From Hymenopus coronatus (lineage: Eukaryota > Arthropoda > Insecta > Mantodea > Hymenopodidae): DNA of 64,000 nt. The DNA lies in NCBI GenBank assembly GCA_030762935.1, contig CM060883.1:32172501-32236500 (forward strand). Direction: 5' to 3'. Both the position numbers and the translations under genes were made by a program. Shown here in pieces: positions 42,283 to 53,450 of this stretch (positions are counted from its first letter, which is position 1; every line of letters begins with the position of its first letter). Below the pieces are notes generated by a model, which was given only the letters and a program-made list of their open reading frames with translations, did not search any database and was not told the DNA's origin.

Positions 42283-43465
42283 ATACTTATGGCATAAAAT
42301 ATTAACTCGTTAATAAACTCCGCTCAATAATACCAGTTAATATTTATGACATAAAATATTAACTCGTTAATAAACCCCACTCAACAATACCAGTAATATT
42401 TATGATATAAAATATTAACTCGTTAATAAACTCCACTGAACAATAACAGTTAATATTTATGATATAAAATATTAACTCGTTAATAAACTCCGCTCAATAA
42501 TACCAGTAATGTTTATGACATAAGATATTAACTCGTTAATAAACTCCGCTCAGTAATACCAGTAGTATTCAGGGCATAAAATATTAACTCGTTAATAAAC
42601 TCCACTCAATAATACCAGTAATATTTATGACATAAAATATTAACTCGTTCATAAACTCCGCTCAATAATATCACTAATATTTATGGCATAAAATATAAAC
42701 TCATTAATAAACTCCACCCAATAATACCAGTTAATATTTATGGAAAAAATATAAACTCATTAATAAACTGCACTCAATAATACCAGTTAATATTTATGAT
42801 ATAAAATATTAACTCGTTAATAAACTCCGCTCAATAATACCAGTAATATTTATGATATAAAATATTAACTCGTTAATAAACTCCGCTCTATAATACCAGT
42901 AATATTTATGATATTAAATATTAACTCGTTAATAAACTCCGCTTAATAATACCAGTAATATTTATTATATAAAATATTAACTCGTTAATAAACTCCGCTC
43001 AGTAATAGCACTAATATTTATGATATAAAATATTAACTCGTTAATAAACTCCGCTCAATAATACCAGTAATATTTATTATATAAAATATTAACTCTTTAA
43101 TAAACTCCGCTCAGTAATACCAGTAATATTTATGATATAAAATATTAACTCGTTAATAAACTCCGCTCAGTAATAGCACTAATATTTATGATATAAAATA
43201 TTAACTCGTTAATAAACTCCGCTCAGTAATAGCACTAATGTTTATGATATTAAATATTAACTCGTTAATAAACTCCGCTTAATAATACCAGTAATATTTA
43301 TGATATAAAATATTAACTCGTTAATAAACTCCGCTCAGTAATAGCACTAATATTTATGATATAAAATATTAACTCGTTAATAAACTCCGCTCAGTAATAG
43401 CACTAATATTTATGGCATAAAATATTTACTCGTTAATAAACTCCGCTCAATAATACCAAGAATAC
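42283..43465. repeat. 56-bp minisatellite, about 21 copies
   Basis: The monomer is about 56 bp, with 'ataaaatattaactcgttaa' + 'taaactccgctcaataatac' + 'cagtaatatttatgat'; a few units are 57 bp. Two monomer types differ at 'ccagtaat' against 'gcactaat', mostly the latter in the right half. A private variant ('gatattaaatattaactcg' with 'ccgcttaataat') occurs at about 42908 and 43244, exactly six units apart, evidence of a multi-unit duplication. Each unit holds the small palindrome ATTAActcgTTAAT. No protein-coding use: the length is not a multiple of three and stops occur in every frame. Confidence 0.95.
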
Positions 43466-43734
43466 TGATTGTTTTTCGCCAATGTAATTGAACAAAAAGT
43501 ATCGATTGACAAGTATGAATTTGAAAATCAATTAAATTAGCTAAAAAGAAAACTTAAGGGTTAATTTCATACGAGTTTTTCTATTCTCTATGATTTATTT
43601 TCTTCTTCTTTTCCACCTGTTTACCCTCCTTTGGACTTATACCCCCAAAGACTTACAAACTAAAGCTTATTGAGGAGCACACGAGTAGATAAGGGTATCC
43701 AGGGATGAAGTATCAGTCTGAAGCGTGATATGAA
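43466..43734. other. Left flank including SINE family D tail
   Basis: 43605-43690 ('ccctcctttggacttatacccccaaagacttacaaac') matches the 3' region of family D seen at 59680-59720. This would be the 3' side of the SINE at 44057-44253, separated from it by the LINE insertion. Confidence 0.45.
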
Positions 43735-43791
43735 CGTGCATTTGGGTGATGCCCGACAATATTAATCTTACAGCCAATAACAGTGACACAA

Positions 43792-43826
<35 letters not shown>

Positions 43827-44056
43827 CAAATTAATAATAGTAACACAACTAACATACTATATACATGGTTTTTGAAATACCCAAGTACTTATTATTCAGT
43901 ATAGCAATACTTATGTAAATTACCAACATGTTTATAAACAGTTACTATGAAGCCTCAACATTAATAGAAACAGATCTTAATTGCTTCACAATATTTACTT
44001 TAATTAATTATCTAACATTTATTTTCTTTCAATTATTCCTAAACTTTTTGAAGGTC
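43735..44056 (-). mobile_element. Non-LTR retrotransposon 3' end, second copy
   Basis: Reverse complement matches the 3' end of the element at 15679-16510: 'aaaaagtttaggaataatt' (encoding KKFRNN), 'agtaaatattgtgaagcaattaag', 'attaatgttgaggcttcatagtaactgtttataaac', an (AAT)n run at 43794-43823, and 'ttgtcgggcatcacccaaatgca'. Only the last ~8 codons of the reading frame remain. It sits inside a SINE family D copy. Confidence 0.8.
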
Positions 44057-44253
44057 AGAGGGCTAAGTCAGATGATGTGAAATGTTGGCGAAACTGAAGA
44101 TAAGAAAAGTGATGATGGAGCAATTGGGGGAATGAATGCCGGGTGCACAGACACAGTTTCGCCCACCAAAAGTCCCATAAGCGGTTTCCTGGATTGAACT
44201 CGGGCCACCAAAGTGAAAGAAGAGTGATCAATGATTCTGCCAAGGCACCGCTT
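44057..44253 (-). mobile_element. SINE family D, head and body
   Basis: Minus-strand copy: 'ggcagaatcattgatcactc' head, B-box-like 'gagttcaatcc' near 44198, 'cttttggtgggcgaaactg', 'ccaattgctccatcatcac'. Parallels 59820-60016. Decayed A box. Confidence 0.6.
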
Positions 44254-44454
44254 TCTATCATTTAGAATTAGATATAAAACTATTCTTACTCTATCTACTC
44301 CATTTTATCAAGATGAACCTTTGCAGAAATACCTACAGTACATGTTTCGTAGCAGATGCAAGGAAATAGCGACAGTCAAAAGTTTAAGTGGACATTCCAT
44401 TCTCTTTCTATACAATCGCGAGAACAACTGAACATCGACAGGACTCTTACCCTC
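44254..44454. other. Unassigned interval
   Basis: A plus frame here (44231-44431) has no domain. No repeat match. Confidence 0.3.
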
Positions 44455-44585
44455 AGAAGATGAATGTCGAGTAACTTTAAGCTCCATGGTCCCCAAGATT
44501 ATTTGAGCATCATTTCACCAATTTCATTCATCATCCAATACGACCAATCAAATTAAAGGACGTTAAGCTAAAAAAAAAAAAAACA
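44455..44585 (+). mobile_element. SINE family B, head missing
   Basis: Starts 'cagaagatgaatgtcgagtaac', keeps 'atttgagcatcatttcaccaatttcattcatcatcc' and 'caaattaaaggacgttaagc', and ends in a 14-base A tail. 5' truncated. Confidence 0.8.
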
Positions 44586-44770
44586 TCAACAACGAACAAA
44601 AAACACAATACGCCTATGTTTCGTGCTTCTTTGTAACAAGACACTGAGCTTTATTTCGTGTTTTACTCAGGTAAACATCCATTTTATTTTGTATAATGTA
44701 TAGCGGTTCACGTCATAGGTTGCTTTAAAGGGGTTTCGAGTTCGAATCGCGCGTGACGGTTCAGGAGATT

Positions 44771-44782
44771 AAGGAGTGGTGT
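44771..44782 (+). repeat. SINE target-site duplication, left
   Basis: AAGGAGTGGTGT, repeated exactly at 44967-44978. Confidence 0.85.
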
Positions 44783-44966
44783 TTTTTTTTTATATATGTT
44801 AAAAGCCCGCTTTTTCTTCAAATGGCACTGACGATGGAATGAAAATGGAGCACCGGTGGAATGCGCCGCTTTGTGCACTACAAATACCACATGTGGTCGC
44901 TTGGGATCGAACCCTGGCCGTTTAGATGAGAGGCGAGTGGTCTAACCACTCGGCCACGGCGCGGCC
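44783..44966 (-). mobile_element. SINE family C with a 12-bp target-site duplication
   Basis: Minus-strand head GGCCGCGCCGTGGCCGAGTG with A box and B box complement 'gggatcgaacc' near 44905, body 'caccggtgctccattttcattcc' and a poly(T) run on the plus strand (44781-44791) as the A tail. The body has lost the 'gggttttctccgggttc' part. The duplication is exact, so the insertion is comparatively recent. Confidence 0.9.
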
Positions 44967-44978
44967 AAGGAGTGGTGT
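44967..44978 (+). repeat. SINE target-site duplication, right
   Basis: Exact match to 44771-44782. Confidence 0.85.
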
Positions 44979-45600
44979 GGAAGTGTGAACGCCCTAGCTC
45001 AGAATGTCAGTATGGATCTTTCTCAGGGTTGGTGATATGACACAAGTGGTTGCCTTTGAGTTCACGATTACTGTTAAACTCATTTATTTCTTTTCTTTGA
45101 TTTATTTGCCGTCGAACACACACGCATACATCCTAAGTCGTCCTCCCTTTCAGCTACTATTCACGCCTACCATCCCTTATTACTTCTGTCACTTATTATG
45201 GTGTATTGACACTTTTTCAATAACGACCGTACAAAGCCCTTTCTTCTCCACCACAGAATCAAATAGCACGTCTTAGCTCATCGCCTCCCTCACAGCAAGT
45301 GCCCCGTTTCTCTCGGCCAACAACTTTTTTCCTTTCTCTTGTGCACCGTCGGGCAATGAGCCTTCACCCCCCCTTGGTTCGGGTCCCTCCAGTAGCGGGA
45401 CATGTCTACCTGGGTCGCTTGCCAACCCGTGTACTGAGCACATTCGCACCTTAGTAAAATCCACCTGTACACTTTTCCACGTGTTTCACAATATTTCTTT
45501 CCTGGCTATTTCAAATGCATATGTGTGCCTTCTTAATATAATTTATATCTCCATTATAAATACTTTCTAATTCCGTGTATTGTCTCAAGAGACGCCGGTC
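44979..45600. other. Unassigned interval
   Basis: 45285-45460 is GC-richer with overlapping open minus frames, but no motif recognised. The host sequence split by the SINE at 44783 has its own B-box-like GAGTTCGAATCG near 44739, so the SINE may have landed in an older tRNA-like repeat. Confidence 0.35.
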
Positions 45601-45690
45601 CCCATGTCCGCGCTTACCAAGCCGTCCCGCTTTGGTGCTTCGTAGCTCAGGGGATCGTGGTTCGAGTCCCGCCTTTGGCATGCTTGTTAT
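45601..45690 (+). mobile_element. Decayed tRNA-like SINE head
   Basis: A box CGTAGCTCAGGGG near 45641 and B box GTGGTTCGAGTCC near 45657 lie only ~12 bases apart, far closer than in a tRNA, so the anticodon arm has been deleted. A (GT)n run follows at 45692-45713. Confidence 0.5.
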
Positions 45691-46439
45691 ATGTTTGTGT
45701 GTGTGTGTGTGTGTGACAGAAGAAAATAGCAATTCAGTAATCATACAGCAAGCAAAGTAATAAAAAAGATGTATTTTTTTAAATAAAAAAGTAAAAAAAA
45801 AAAAAAAAAAAAAGAAAAAAAGAGAAAGGTTGCTACCTGAAAATTAACCATTATTATCGGAAAATATAAATTCCAAAATATAACCGTCAATACATCTATT
45901 ATGATAAAGTGTTTTTAAATTGCATGACTTTGCTTTGCATAAGGTTTGTATATCACAATTCAAAGGTGTTCTTAGCCAATCAGGGAAAATAGGAAGGAAA
46001 TTGCGCGCGGAATGTTATATATCAGCGGGGTAGGCTTATAAAAACAAAAATAAGGTCGATATATCCACCGCATCGCAGTTATCAATATTTTCACATTCTT
46101 CGAGAGTGAAAAAGCAGGTCGAGTACACGAAGACGCCTGCTTTTCGATAATGCGCACCTCGTCAGGAATGTTAATATTTCACGAAACAGCCGGTTTTAAT
46201 CAACATTACCTGTCAAGCTAATGGTAGAGCGGAAATCCCTCAAGCATTGCGCAGTGAAACTCAACTCTCCCTACCTTGCAAGACAAGTGCCATGAGACTA
46301 GAGGTGTTATTCTCCCTTGGGATATTAGCAGCAAGATAACCTCCTTCCTCTCTTCGTGCTAATTGTTGTTTGTCTAGTTATATATGCAAATTGATTATAA
46401 TGTTAAATTAGTAGCTTTAATTTAAACCATACTCTAGAC
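45691..46439. other. Unassigned interval with TATA motif and 9-bp stem
   Basis: A TTATAAAAA box lies at 46037 and an AAAAGCAGG / CCTGCTTTT inverted pair at 46110-46118 and 46136-46144. A 30-base A-run is at 45780-45830. There is no reading frame with a domain. A small transcription unit is conceivable but unsupported. Confidence 0.3.
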
Positions 46440-47122
46440 ATAAAACGAAAAGTCCATTAAAAACCAAATTTGGTATTTAGGTTTGATATCCTCCAAGAAT
46501 GCGACACGAAGATTTTCAGATAATCCCCCCACCCCAAACTACCCTTTACATGGAACTTTTTTCGAAAATTTTGATTTTCTTAAACACAGCTCTAACGATT
46601 TTGATTAAAATATCGCATATTTAAGATATTTAGTTGAAAAATAAAATGTATGTCTTGAATTTTCTGGGAATAGCCTCTGAAGACTACTTTATTCTGGATG
46701 AATTTAACGGATTTTTACATAACTGCTAAACCGTAAGAGATGGACAAAAACTTACCACACAAAAAATGTAGAGCACATTAAAACACACAATTTATGTTAT
46801 ATACTTTTTTTTTCGTGGAGTTGATCGTTTTTAAGATATTTCTTGTTTTTAGTTTCAGCTTTGAAAAACATACTTTTCTCATACAGGAATTTGTCAACTC
46901 CTGTCCGTACAGACAAAGGAACTTCAGTCACGTAGCAACCAGCTTTTAACTATCACTTTAAAATCCATGGTACTCTTTTATTTCGCTTCTACTTACAAGA
47001 AAGCAAGTAATAAGACTATTTCTGCTGTTTTCTCAATTGGCATGAAGTAAATAAAAGCCTAAGCTTTTTAACAATATTTTTTTGCAGAGATGTAGAGAAA
47101 GTCATGTGAATGGAACACAAGA
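46440..47122 (-). mobile_element. HINE-like element, 3' region missing
   Basis: Starts at 'taaaacgaaaagtcc' (the hairpin and microsatellite are lost) and runs to 'gagatgtagagaaagtcatgtgaatggaacacaaga'. Otherwise close to the younger subfamily. Confidence 0.8.
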
Positions 47123-47129
47123 TTTTTTC

Positions 47130-47214
47130 TTCTACACGTTGTAAGTAGGAGAAGTACTATTCCATCCGCAAATTCGATTCCAACATTACAAACATCTTGA
47201 AGATCCCTGAATCG
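47130..47214 (-). mobile_element. HINE-like 3' scrap
   Basis: 'ctacacgttgtaagtaggagaagtactattccatccgcaaattcgattcc' loosely follows the hairpin end and 'cacccaaaaattcgatacc' block. Confidence 0.4.
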
Positions 47215-47269
47215 AATAATAATAATAATAACAATGATGATGATGATAATAATAATAATAATAATAATA
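47215..47269. repeat. (AAT)n/(GAT)n microsatellite
   Basis: Imperfect trinucleotide run between two HINE-like pieces. Confidence 0.85.
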
Positions 47270-48033
47270 GTAATGTGTTTCATTCACATTATTTTCTCTA
47301 CTTATTGTTAAAAACGTATTCCTCTATATACTTCATGCTATACATTAGCAGCAATTGTGTAATTACTTGCTTCCTTGTAAGTAGAAGGGAAATAAGGGAA
47401 TATACTAGACTAAAACGATAGTCAAGTACTTTAAAATGGTTGCCAAGTGAATGAAGTCCATTTCTTTGCATTGTCTGGAGTAGACAAATTCCCATATGTG
47501 AAAGGTTTTAAGTATTTGAAAACTGAAACCAATAACAAGGAATACCTAAAAAATGGCTAACTTTACGAAAATATGTACAGAGCACAAATGTGTATTTTAA
47601 CTAGGTTTAATTTTTTTCTATATTCTACGGTTTACCAGTTTTTCAAAACTCAACAAAATTCATCCAGAATAAAGAGGTCTTCAGAGATTATTCCCAGAAA
47701 ATTCAGGATATACATTTTATCTTTAAATTATGGTATTTTAATCAACATTTTAAGACATTTTTTCATGTAAAGTGTAGCTTGGGGTGGGGGATTTTCCTCA
47801 AAATATTTCCGTCGCATCCTTGGAGAATTTTAAGTTAAGTATCATGTTTGGCTTTTTACCGACTTTTCGTTTTTGAGTTATCGTGTTCCAGACACACACG
47901 AACCTTTTTCTAAAATGCCTTTTTTGATACATGGGACCCTAAAAGGTGTATTTTCGGTAAATCTCGGTATCGAATTTTTAGACGGAGTGCAATACCTTCT
48001 CTACCCATGTACCATACAGTATGTAGAGAAAGT
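47270..48033 (+). mobile_element. HINE-like element, near complete, short-hairpin class
   Basis: 5' end ATGTGTTTCATTCACATTAT (the TCTG is lost to the microsatellite), hairpin 47997-48033 'cttctctacccatgtaccatacagtatgtagagaaagt'. Similar hairpin class to 7173-8004. Confidence 0.8.
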
Positions 48034-48367
48034 AAAAATAGCCGAGAGTACAATGGAATCGTATTTCCTTCAATAAGTTTGGAAAGACAGACAATTTCTA
48101 GCCATAGAAGCAAAAAGATAAATTTGCTAAAATAAGGTTGTACTTTCTGGTCTCGTTGGCACACACAAAAACATTTGAAGGCCGGCTGTTTAGTCAAAAG
48201 AGAGTAACAAATGAGGAAAGGTGTTCCTTGCAGAAGCACGCTCTAATAAATAACAGGTTATACATCTGGAACTAATACTGCTTATTTGCTCATGCACTGA
48301 GAGGACAGTGATAATCAGTGTTGCCAACTCATAATCCGATTTATGCACTAAGTTGAGGAAAAAGTGA
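48034..48367. other. Unassigned interval
   Basis: Unique-looking sequence. A minus frame into the neighbouring HINE is open but has no domain. Confidence 0.35.
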
Positions 48368-48550
48368 TCTGACGTGTAACATCCACATGCCTCTATCGTT
48401 TATGAGTAGGTATACCACCAATTCTTCTAAAGCTTTATTTTCTACCTACAACAATTTCAGATAGCCCTTTGTAATTAGATTGTACATTTCCTTATAGATC
48501 CAAAGGGAATCGGGGTAATCAAATGTTTAAAAACTGAATGCAATACGCTG
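48368..48550 (+). mobile_element. HINE-like 5' remnant, very diverged
   Basis: 'TCTGACGTGTAACATCCACATGC' then scattered matches. Assigned mainly on the terminus. Confidence 0.4.
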
Positions 48551-48600
48551 TCCATAAAAGTCCACGCTCATCCAATACAACGGCGAGAAAATAATGAAGT

Positions 48601-49459
48601 ACTGATGTGTTCCATTCACATGACTTTCTCTACATCTCTGCAAAAAATTATTGTCAAAAGGCTTACGCTTCCATTCACTTCAAGCTAATCGAGAAAAAAT
48701 AGCAGAAATAGTCTATTGCTTGATTCCTTGAAAGTAGAAGTAAATAAGGGACTACCATATGTTAAAGTGATAGACAAAGGCTGTTTCCTATGTGACTGAA
48801 GTTCTTTTGTTTGTATGTCAGTAGTTGACAAATTCCTGTATGAGAAAAGTATGTTTTTCGTAGCGAAAACCAAAAACAATGAATATCTAAAAAACGATCA
48901 ACTTCATGAAAAAGTGTATATAACATAAATTGTGTGTTTTAACGTGCAATACATGTTTCGTGCAGTAAGTTTTTATCTATCTCTTACGGTTTAGGAGATA
49001 TGCAAAATTCCGTAAATTTCATCCAGAATAAAGTAAGCTTCCGAGGCTATTCCCAGAAATTTGAAGATATACCATTTTATTTGTCAGGTAAACATCTTTA
49101 ATATACGATATTTTAATCAAAATCGTTAGAGCCATTTTTTAGAAAATCAAAATTTTCCAAAAAGGTTTCATGTAAAGGGTAGTTTGGAGTGGGGGGATTT
49201 TTCTCAAAATCTTTGTGTCGCATGCCCGGAAGATACTAAACTTAAATACCAAGTTTGTATTTTACCGACTTTTCGTTTTTGAGTTATCGTGTTCACAGAC
49301 ACACGAACACACACACACACGTGGACCTTTTTCTGAAAATACTTTTTTTGGATACAGGGGACCCTAAAACATATTTCCGGTGAAATCTCGGTATCGAATT
49401 TTTTGGTGGAGTGCAATACATTCTCTATACACTATGTACACAGTGCGTATAGAGAAAGT
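48601..49459 (+). mobile_element. HINE-like element, complete (left member of a tandem dimer)
   Basis: 5' end CTGATGTGTTCCATTCACAT; (CA)n 49296-49320; hairpin 49420-49459 (ATTCTCTATACACTATGTAC ... GTGCGTATAGAGAAAGT). Five A's separate it from the next copy's TCTGATGTG. Confidence 0.9.
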
Positions 49460-49464
49460 AAAAA

Positions 49465-50310
49465 TCTGATGTGTTCCATTCACATAACTTTCTCTATATC
49501 TCTGCAACAAATTACTCTATTTACTTCATCTAATCGAGAAAAAATTAGCAGAAATAGTCTTTATTACTTGCTTCCTTGTTATTAGAAGCGAAATAAGGGG
49601 GTACCATAGGTTAAAGAGATAGTCAAAAGCTGGTTGCTATGTGACTGTTTCTTTGTTTGTATGGACACGAGTTCACAAAGTCCTGTATGAGAAAAGTATA
49701 CGTTTTTTATAGCTGAAACCAAAGCAAGGAACACCTCAGAAACAATCAACTCCACGAAAAAATGTATCTAACATAAATTGTGTGTTTTAAGGTGCTCTAC
49801 ATTTGTTGTGTGGTAAGCTTTTGTCCATCTCTTACGGTTTAGCAGTTTTGCAAAATTCCGTAAAATTGACCAAGAATAAAGTAGTCTTGAGAGGCTATTC
49901 CCAGAAAATTCAAAATATACATTTTATTTGTCATGTAAATATCTTTAATATACGATATTTTAATCAAAATCGTTAGAGCCATTTTTTAGAAAATCATAAA
50001 TTTCGAAAAAAGTTCAATGTAAAGGGTAGTTTAAAGTGGGGGGATTTTTCTCAAAATCTTCGTGTCGCATCCCTGAAAGATACTAAACTTAAATACCTAG
50101 GTTGGTATTTTACCGACTTTTCGTTTTTGAGTTATCGTGTTCAAAGACACACGGACACACTGACACACACAGGACCTTTTTCTGAAAATACTTTTTTTGG
50201 ATGCAGGGGACCCTAAATCATATATTTCCAGTGAAATCTCGGTATCGAATTTTTTGGTGGAGTGCAATACATTCTCTACACATTATGTACATAGTGCGTA
50301 TAGAGAAAGT
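49465..50310 (+). mobile_element. HINE-like element, complete (right member of a tandem dimer)
   Basis: 5' end TCTGATGTGTTCCATTCACA; CA tract 50142-50170; hairpin 50272-50310. About 846 bp. With the left member it makes the cleanest two-unit head-to-tail array in the window. Confidence 0.9.
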
Positions 50311-50653
50311 AAAAATGTAACAAGTGAATACTATAACATTTTTTCCATACTTTATAATAGTTATATTAACATTAAGTTAGGAAACAAATTGTAACAAAGA
50401 TGATAAAATATGTACAATAACAATACGAGTTACAACATTAAAAGAAAGTAATTAAAATAATAATAAACCACAATTTATTTACGTTGTGTTTAAATCATAC
50501 AAATGATTTAAAAATATGGTTAGGGAATGTTTTATGATGTTCTGTTGGATCGCTTGTTTAACACTTGTATTCATTTTATACTTCGCCTTCCATTTCACAA
50601 ATATATTTGCGATTGTTCCTCCATATCCAACAAATAGACCAACTACTGTTATT
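50311..50653. other. AT-rich interval
   Basis: No feature recognised. Confidence 0.35.
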
Positions 50654-51207
50654 ACTTTCTCTACACGTACTATGCACATACTTTATAGAGAAGGTATTGT
50701 ATTGCACCCAACAATTTGATACCGAGTTGTCAGCGGAAATACATGTTTTGAGACCCCTTAAATAAAAAAAACATTTTTAGAAAAATATCAGTGTGTGTGT
50801 CAGTAGGCAGCATAGCTCAAAAACGAAAGTCCGTTAAAAACTAAACTTGGTATTTAGGTTTGGTATCTTCCAAGGATGCGACACAAAGATTTTCAAGAAA
50901 ATCCCTCCACCCCCAACTACCCTTTACATGGAACTGTTTTTCTAAAATTCTGATTTTCTCAAACATGGCTCTAACGATTTTGATTAAAATATGGTATGTT
51001 AAAGATATTTACCTTACAAATAAAATGTACATCTAGAATTTTCTGGGAATGGTCTCTGGAGACTACTTTATTCTGGATGAATTTTATATAATTTTACATA
51101 ACTGCTAAACCGTAACAGATTGACAAAAAATTACCACACAAAAAATATAGAACACATTAAAACACACAATTTATATAATATACATTTTTTTGTGGAGTTG
51201 ATCGTCT
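50654..51207 (-). mobile_element. HINE-like element, 5' part missing
   Basis: Hairpin 50654-50694 with a weakened inner palindrome (ACTTTCTCTACACGTACTAT ... ACTTTATAGAGAAGGT). Ends at 'gtggagttgatcgtc', where the mariner-like remnant begins. Confidence 0.8.
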
Positions 51208-51699
51208 TACTCTTGCGTCTAGACCGTATTTACACGTAGATTAGAGGTTGGGTGGACGTGCAGACCATGGAACTAGTCCTCCTCTATCTATCTATTTGTC
51301 ATGCAGTGCGTCACGAATATGAGACTAAAATATGCTAGAGCACCATGCATAATCCACATGTTTCTTCTTATTTGCAAAAGCACATTTTCTAATAACTGTT
51401 GACAGCACTTGCAAGGCGTGCTGGGGGAATGAATTACATATCTGATAATTGACAAATGTTAACAAGTAGCCATGGCAACACAAGGCCAACTCCGCAGGTA
51501 AAATAGGTCAAAGCCTGCTATGAATAAGTGCATAAATAAATGAAGTTATTAGGTTGGACCCGGAAAGCCGTTGAAAAAAATTGATAAAGCGAAAATGAAA
51601 CTCTTAGAGTATATATTTATATGAGCCTATTTTCTTGATCTGATGCCAGGAACCTATCCCCAAACGTTGTAAAAGTATTTTTGATTCATCTTGTATAGT
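51208..51699 (-). mobile_element. Mariner/Tc1-type remnant related to 33127-33948
   Basis: Shares over 400 bp in the same order with 33500-33945, ending in the same terminal repeat 'cccaaacgttgtaaaagtatttttgattcatcttgtata'. On the minus strand 'DRGGLVPWSARPPNL' corresponds to the 'RGGPVPWPPRSPDL' transposase block, and 'NMWIMHGALAYFS' to the second-acid 'HDGAPAHFS' motif (D missing). In-frame stops. The left terminal repeat is absent. Confidence 0.75.
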
Positions 51700-52185
51700 T
51701 TACATGATGTATTCGCGTAACGACGGTAAAACAGATATATTTGTAATAATCAGTTAAGTTTGCAAAGTCATATTTAGCGACATGGACGCTAAGTTGGCAA
51801 CACTGGTGATATTTATTCTTGTATCTCCACGGAACTGTGTCGGCTCATGCGAGGAACAATTATCGCTTTGCAGACAATGAAACAAGACAATCTAGATTAA
51901 GATGTTTCTGCTGGCAGTATCCTAGACAAAACAAAAACAAAAAGTTCACCACTTGGTTCCTCCCAAAGCTTGTACACTTATCAAAATAATAATTATAATG
52001 CCAACGTGTATTGGTCTTTATTACAACTCTGGCTCTATCTTGGGCAAAAACAACTGAAACAAGATACAACTGGTTTGCGCTTGTGCAGAGCACGGTTTCA
52101 TTGGAATTCCCAGGTCTGCGCCTTCCCGAAATTTACATTTCATAGCAAAACGTCTGATGTCCTAATTTTTTGTACCTTTCTCTAT
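51700..52185. other. Unassigned interval
   Basis: Mixed composition. Open frames 51860-52093 (minus) and 51970-52281 (plus) overlap each other and show no domain. Confidence 0.35.
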
Positions 52186-52212
52186 TTCACCGGGAATACA
52201 TGTCTTGAGGCT
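52186..52212 (-). mobile_element. HINE-like 3' scrap
   Basis: 'tttcaccgggaatacatgtc' is the reversed 'gaaatctcgg' side of the 3' region, next to a plus-oriented 5' terminus. Confidence 0.45.
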
Positions 52213-52224
52213 CTGTACAAAAAA

Positions 52225-52611
52225 TCTGAAGTATTCCATTCACATGAATTTGTCTACATCCCTGTGACAATTTATTGCTAAAAAGCATATTCTGCTATCG
52301 ACTTTATGATAATCGAGACACACATACATTAGCAGATTTTGTCTTAATTAGTTGCTTCCCTATAAGTAGAAGGTAAATAAGGGAATACACTAGGCTAAAG
52401 TGATAGTCATGTCTTTTAAAAGCTGGTTACCATGTGGTCTAAATCCTTTTCTAAGCAGGGCCAGCAGTTTACAACTTTCCGTATGAGAAACATTTAAGTA
52501 TTTTAAATCTAGAAAAAAAAAAAAAAAAAAAAGAAGGAATATCTCAGGAACAGTCAATTCCACGAAAAAACGTATGACATAAAATGTGTGTTTTAACGGG
52601 ATCTATATCTT
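52225..52611 (+). mobile_element. HINE-like 5' half
   Basis: 5' end TCTGAAGTATTCCATTCACA to 'ttttaacgggatctatatct', abutting the hairpin end of the next copy (head-on junction). Confidence 0.75.
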
Positions 52612-52612
52612 T

Positions 52613-53450
52613 TACTTTCTCTATACGCACTATGTACATAGTGTATAGAAAGGCTAATTGCACTCCACCCAAAAATTCGATACCGAGATCTCACTGGAAA
52701 TATATGTTTTAGGGTCCCCTTTATCTAAAAAAAGCATTTTCAGAAAAAGGTCCGTGTGTGTCCGTGTGTCCCTGTGTCTGTGAACACGATAACTCGAAAA
52801 CGAAATGTAGGTAAAATACCAAACTTGGTATTTAAGTTAAGTATCTTCCAGGGATGCGACACGAAGATTTTGAGAAAAATCCCCCCACCCCCAACTACCG
52901 TTTACATGGACCTTTTTTCGAAAATTTTGACTTTCTCAAAAATGGCTCTAACGATTTTGATTAAAATTTCGTATATTAAAGATATTTACCTGATAAATAA
53001 AATGTATATCTTGAATTTTCTGGGAATAGCCTTTGAACAGTAGTTTATTGTGGATGAATTTTACTGAATTTTGAATAACTGCTAAACCGTAAGAGATGGA
53101 CAAAAACTTACTCCACGAAAAATGTAGAGCACAACTTATGTTATGTACTCTTTTCTTTGAGTTGATCGTTTTTTGGTTTCAGCTTTAAAAAGCTTATAAT
53201 TTTCTCATACATGAATTTGTCAGCTCAAGTCCATACAAAGAAAGGAACTTTAGTCACATAGCAACCAGCTTTTGATTATCATTTAACCTATGGTACTCCC
53301 TTATTTCGCTCCTACTTACAAGGAAGCAAATAATAAGACTATTTCTGCTGATTTTTTCTTGATTACCATGAATTACATAGAAGCTCTAGCTTTTTAACAA
53401 TAAATTGTTGCAGAGATGTAGAGAAAGTCATGTGAATTGAACACACCAGA
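52613..53450 (-). mobile_element. HINE-like element, complete
   Basis: Hairpin 52613-52655 (ACTTTCTCTATACGCACTAT ... AGTGTATAGAAAGGCT) and 5' end 53414-53450 ('gatgtagagaaagtcatgtgaattgaacacaccaga'). About 838 bp. Confidence 0.85.

Noticed and set aside
42283..43465. CRISPR-like array
   Set aside because: Repeats are contiguous 56-bp monomers with no unique spacers, in a eukaryotic context; it is a minisatellite.
46020..46150. Small RNA gene with TATA box and terminal stem at 46037-46144
   Set aside because: Only a TATA-like string and a 9-bp stem; no proximal sequence element, terminator or recognisable RNA core.
47068..47421. Poly-isoleucine or poly-asparagine frames
   Set aside because: Read-through of the (AAT)n/(GAT)n microsatellite.
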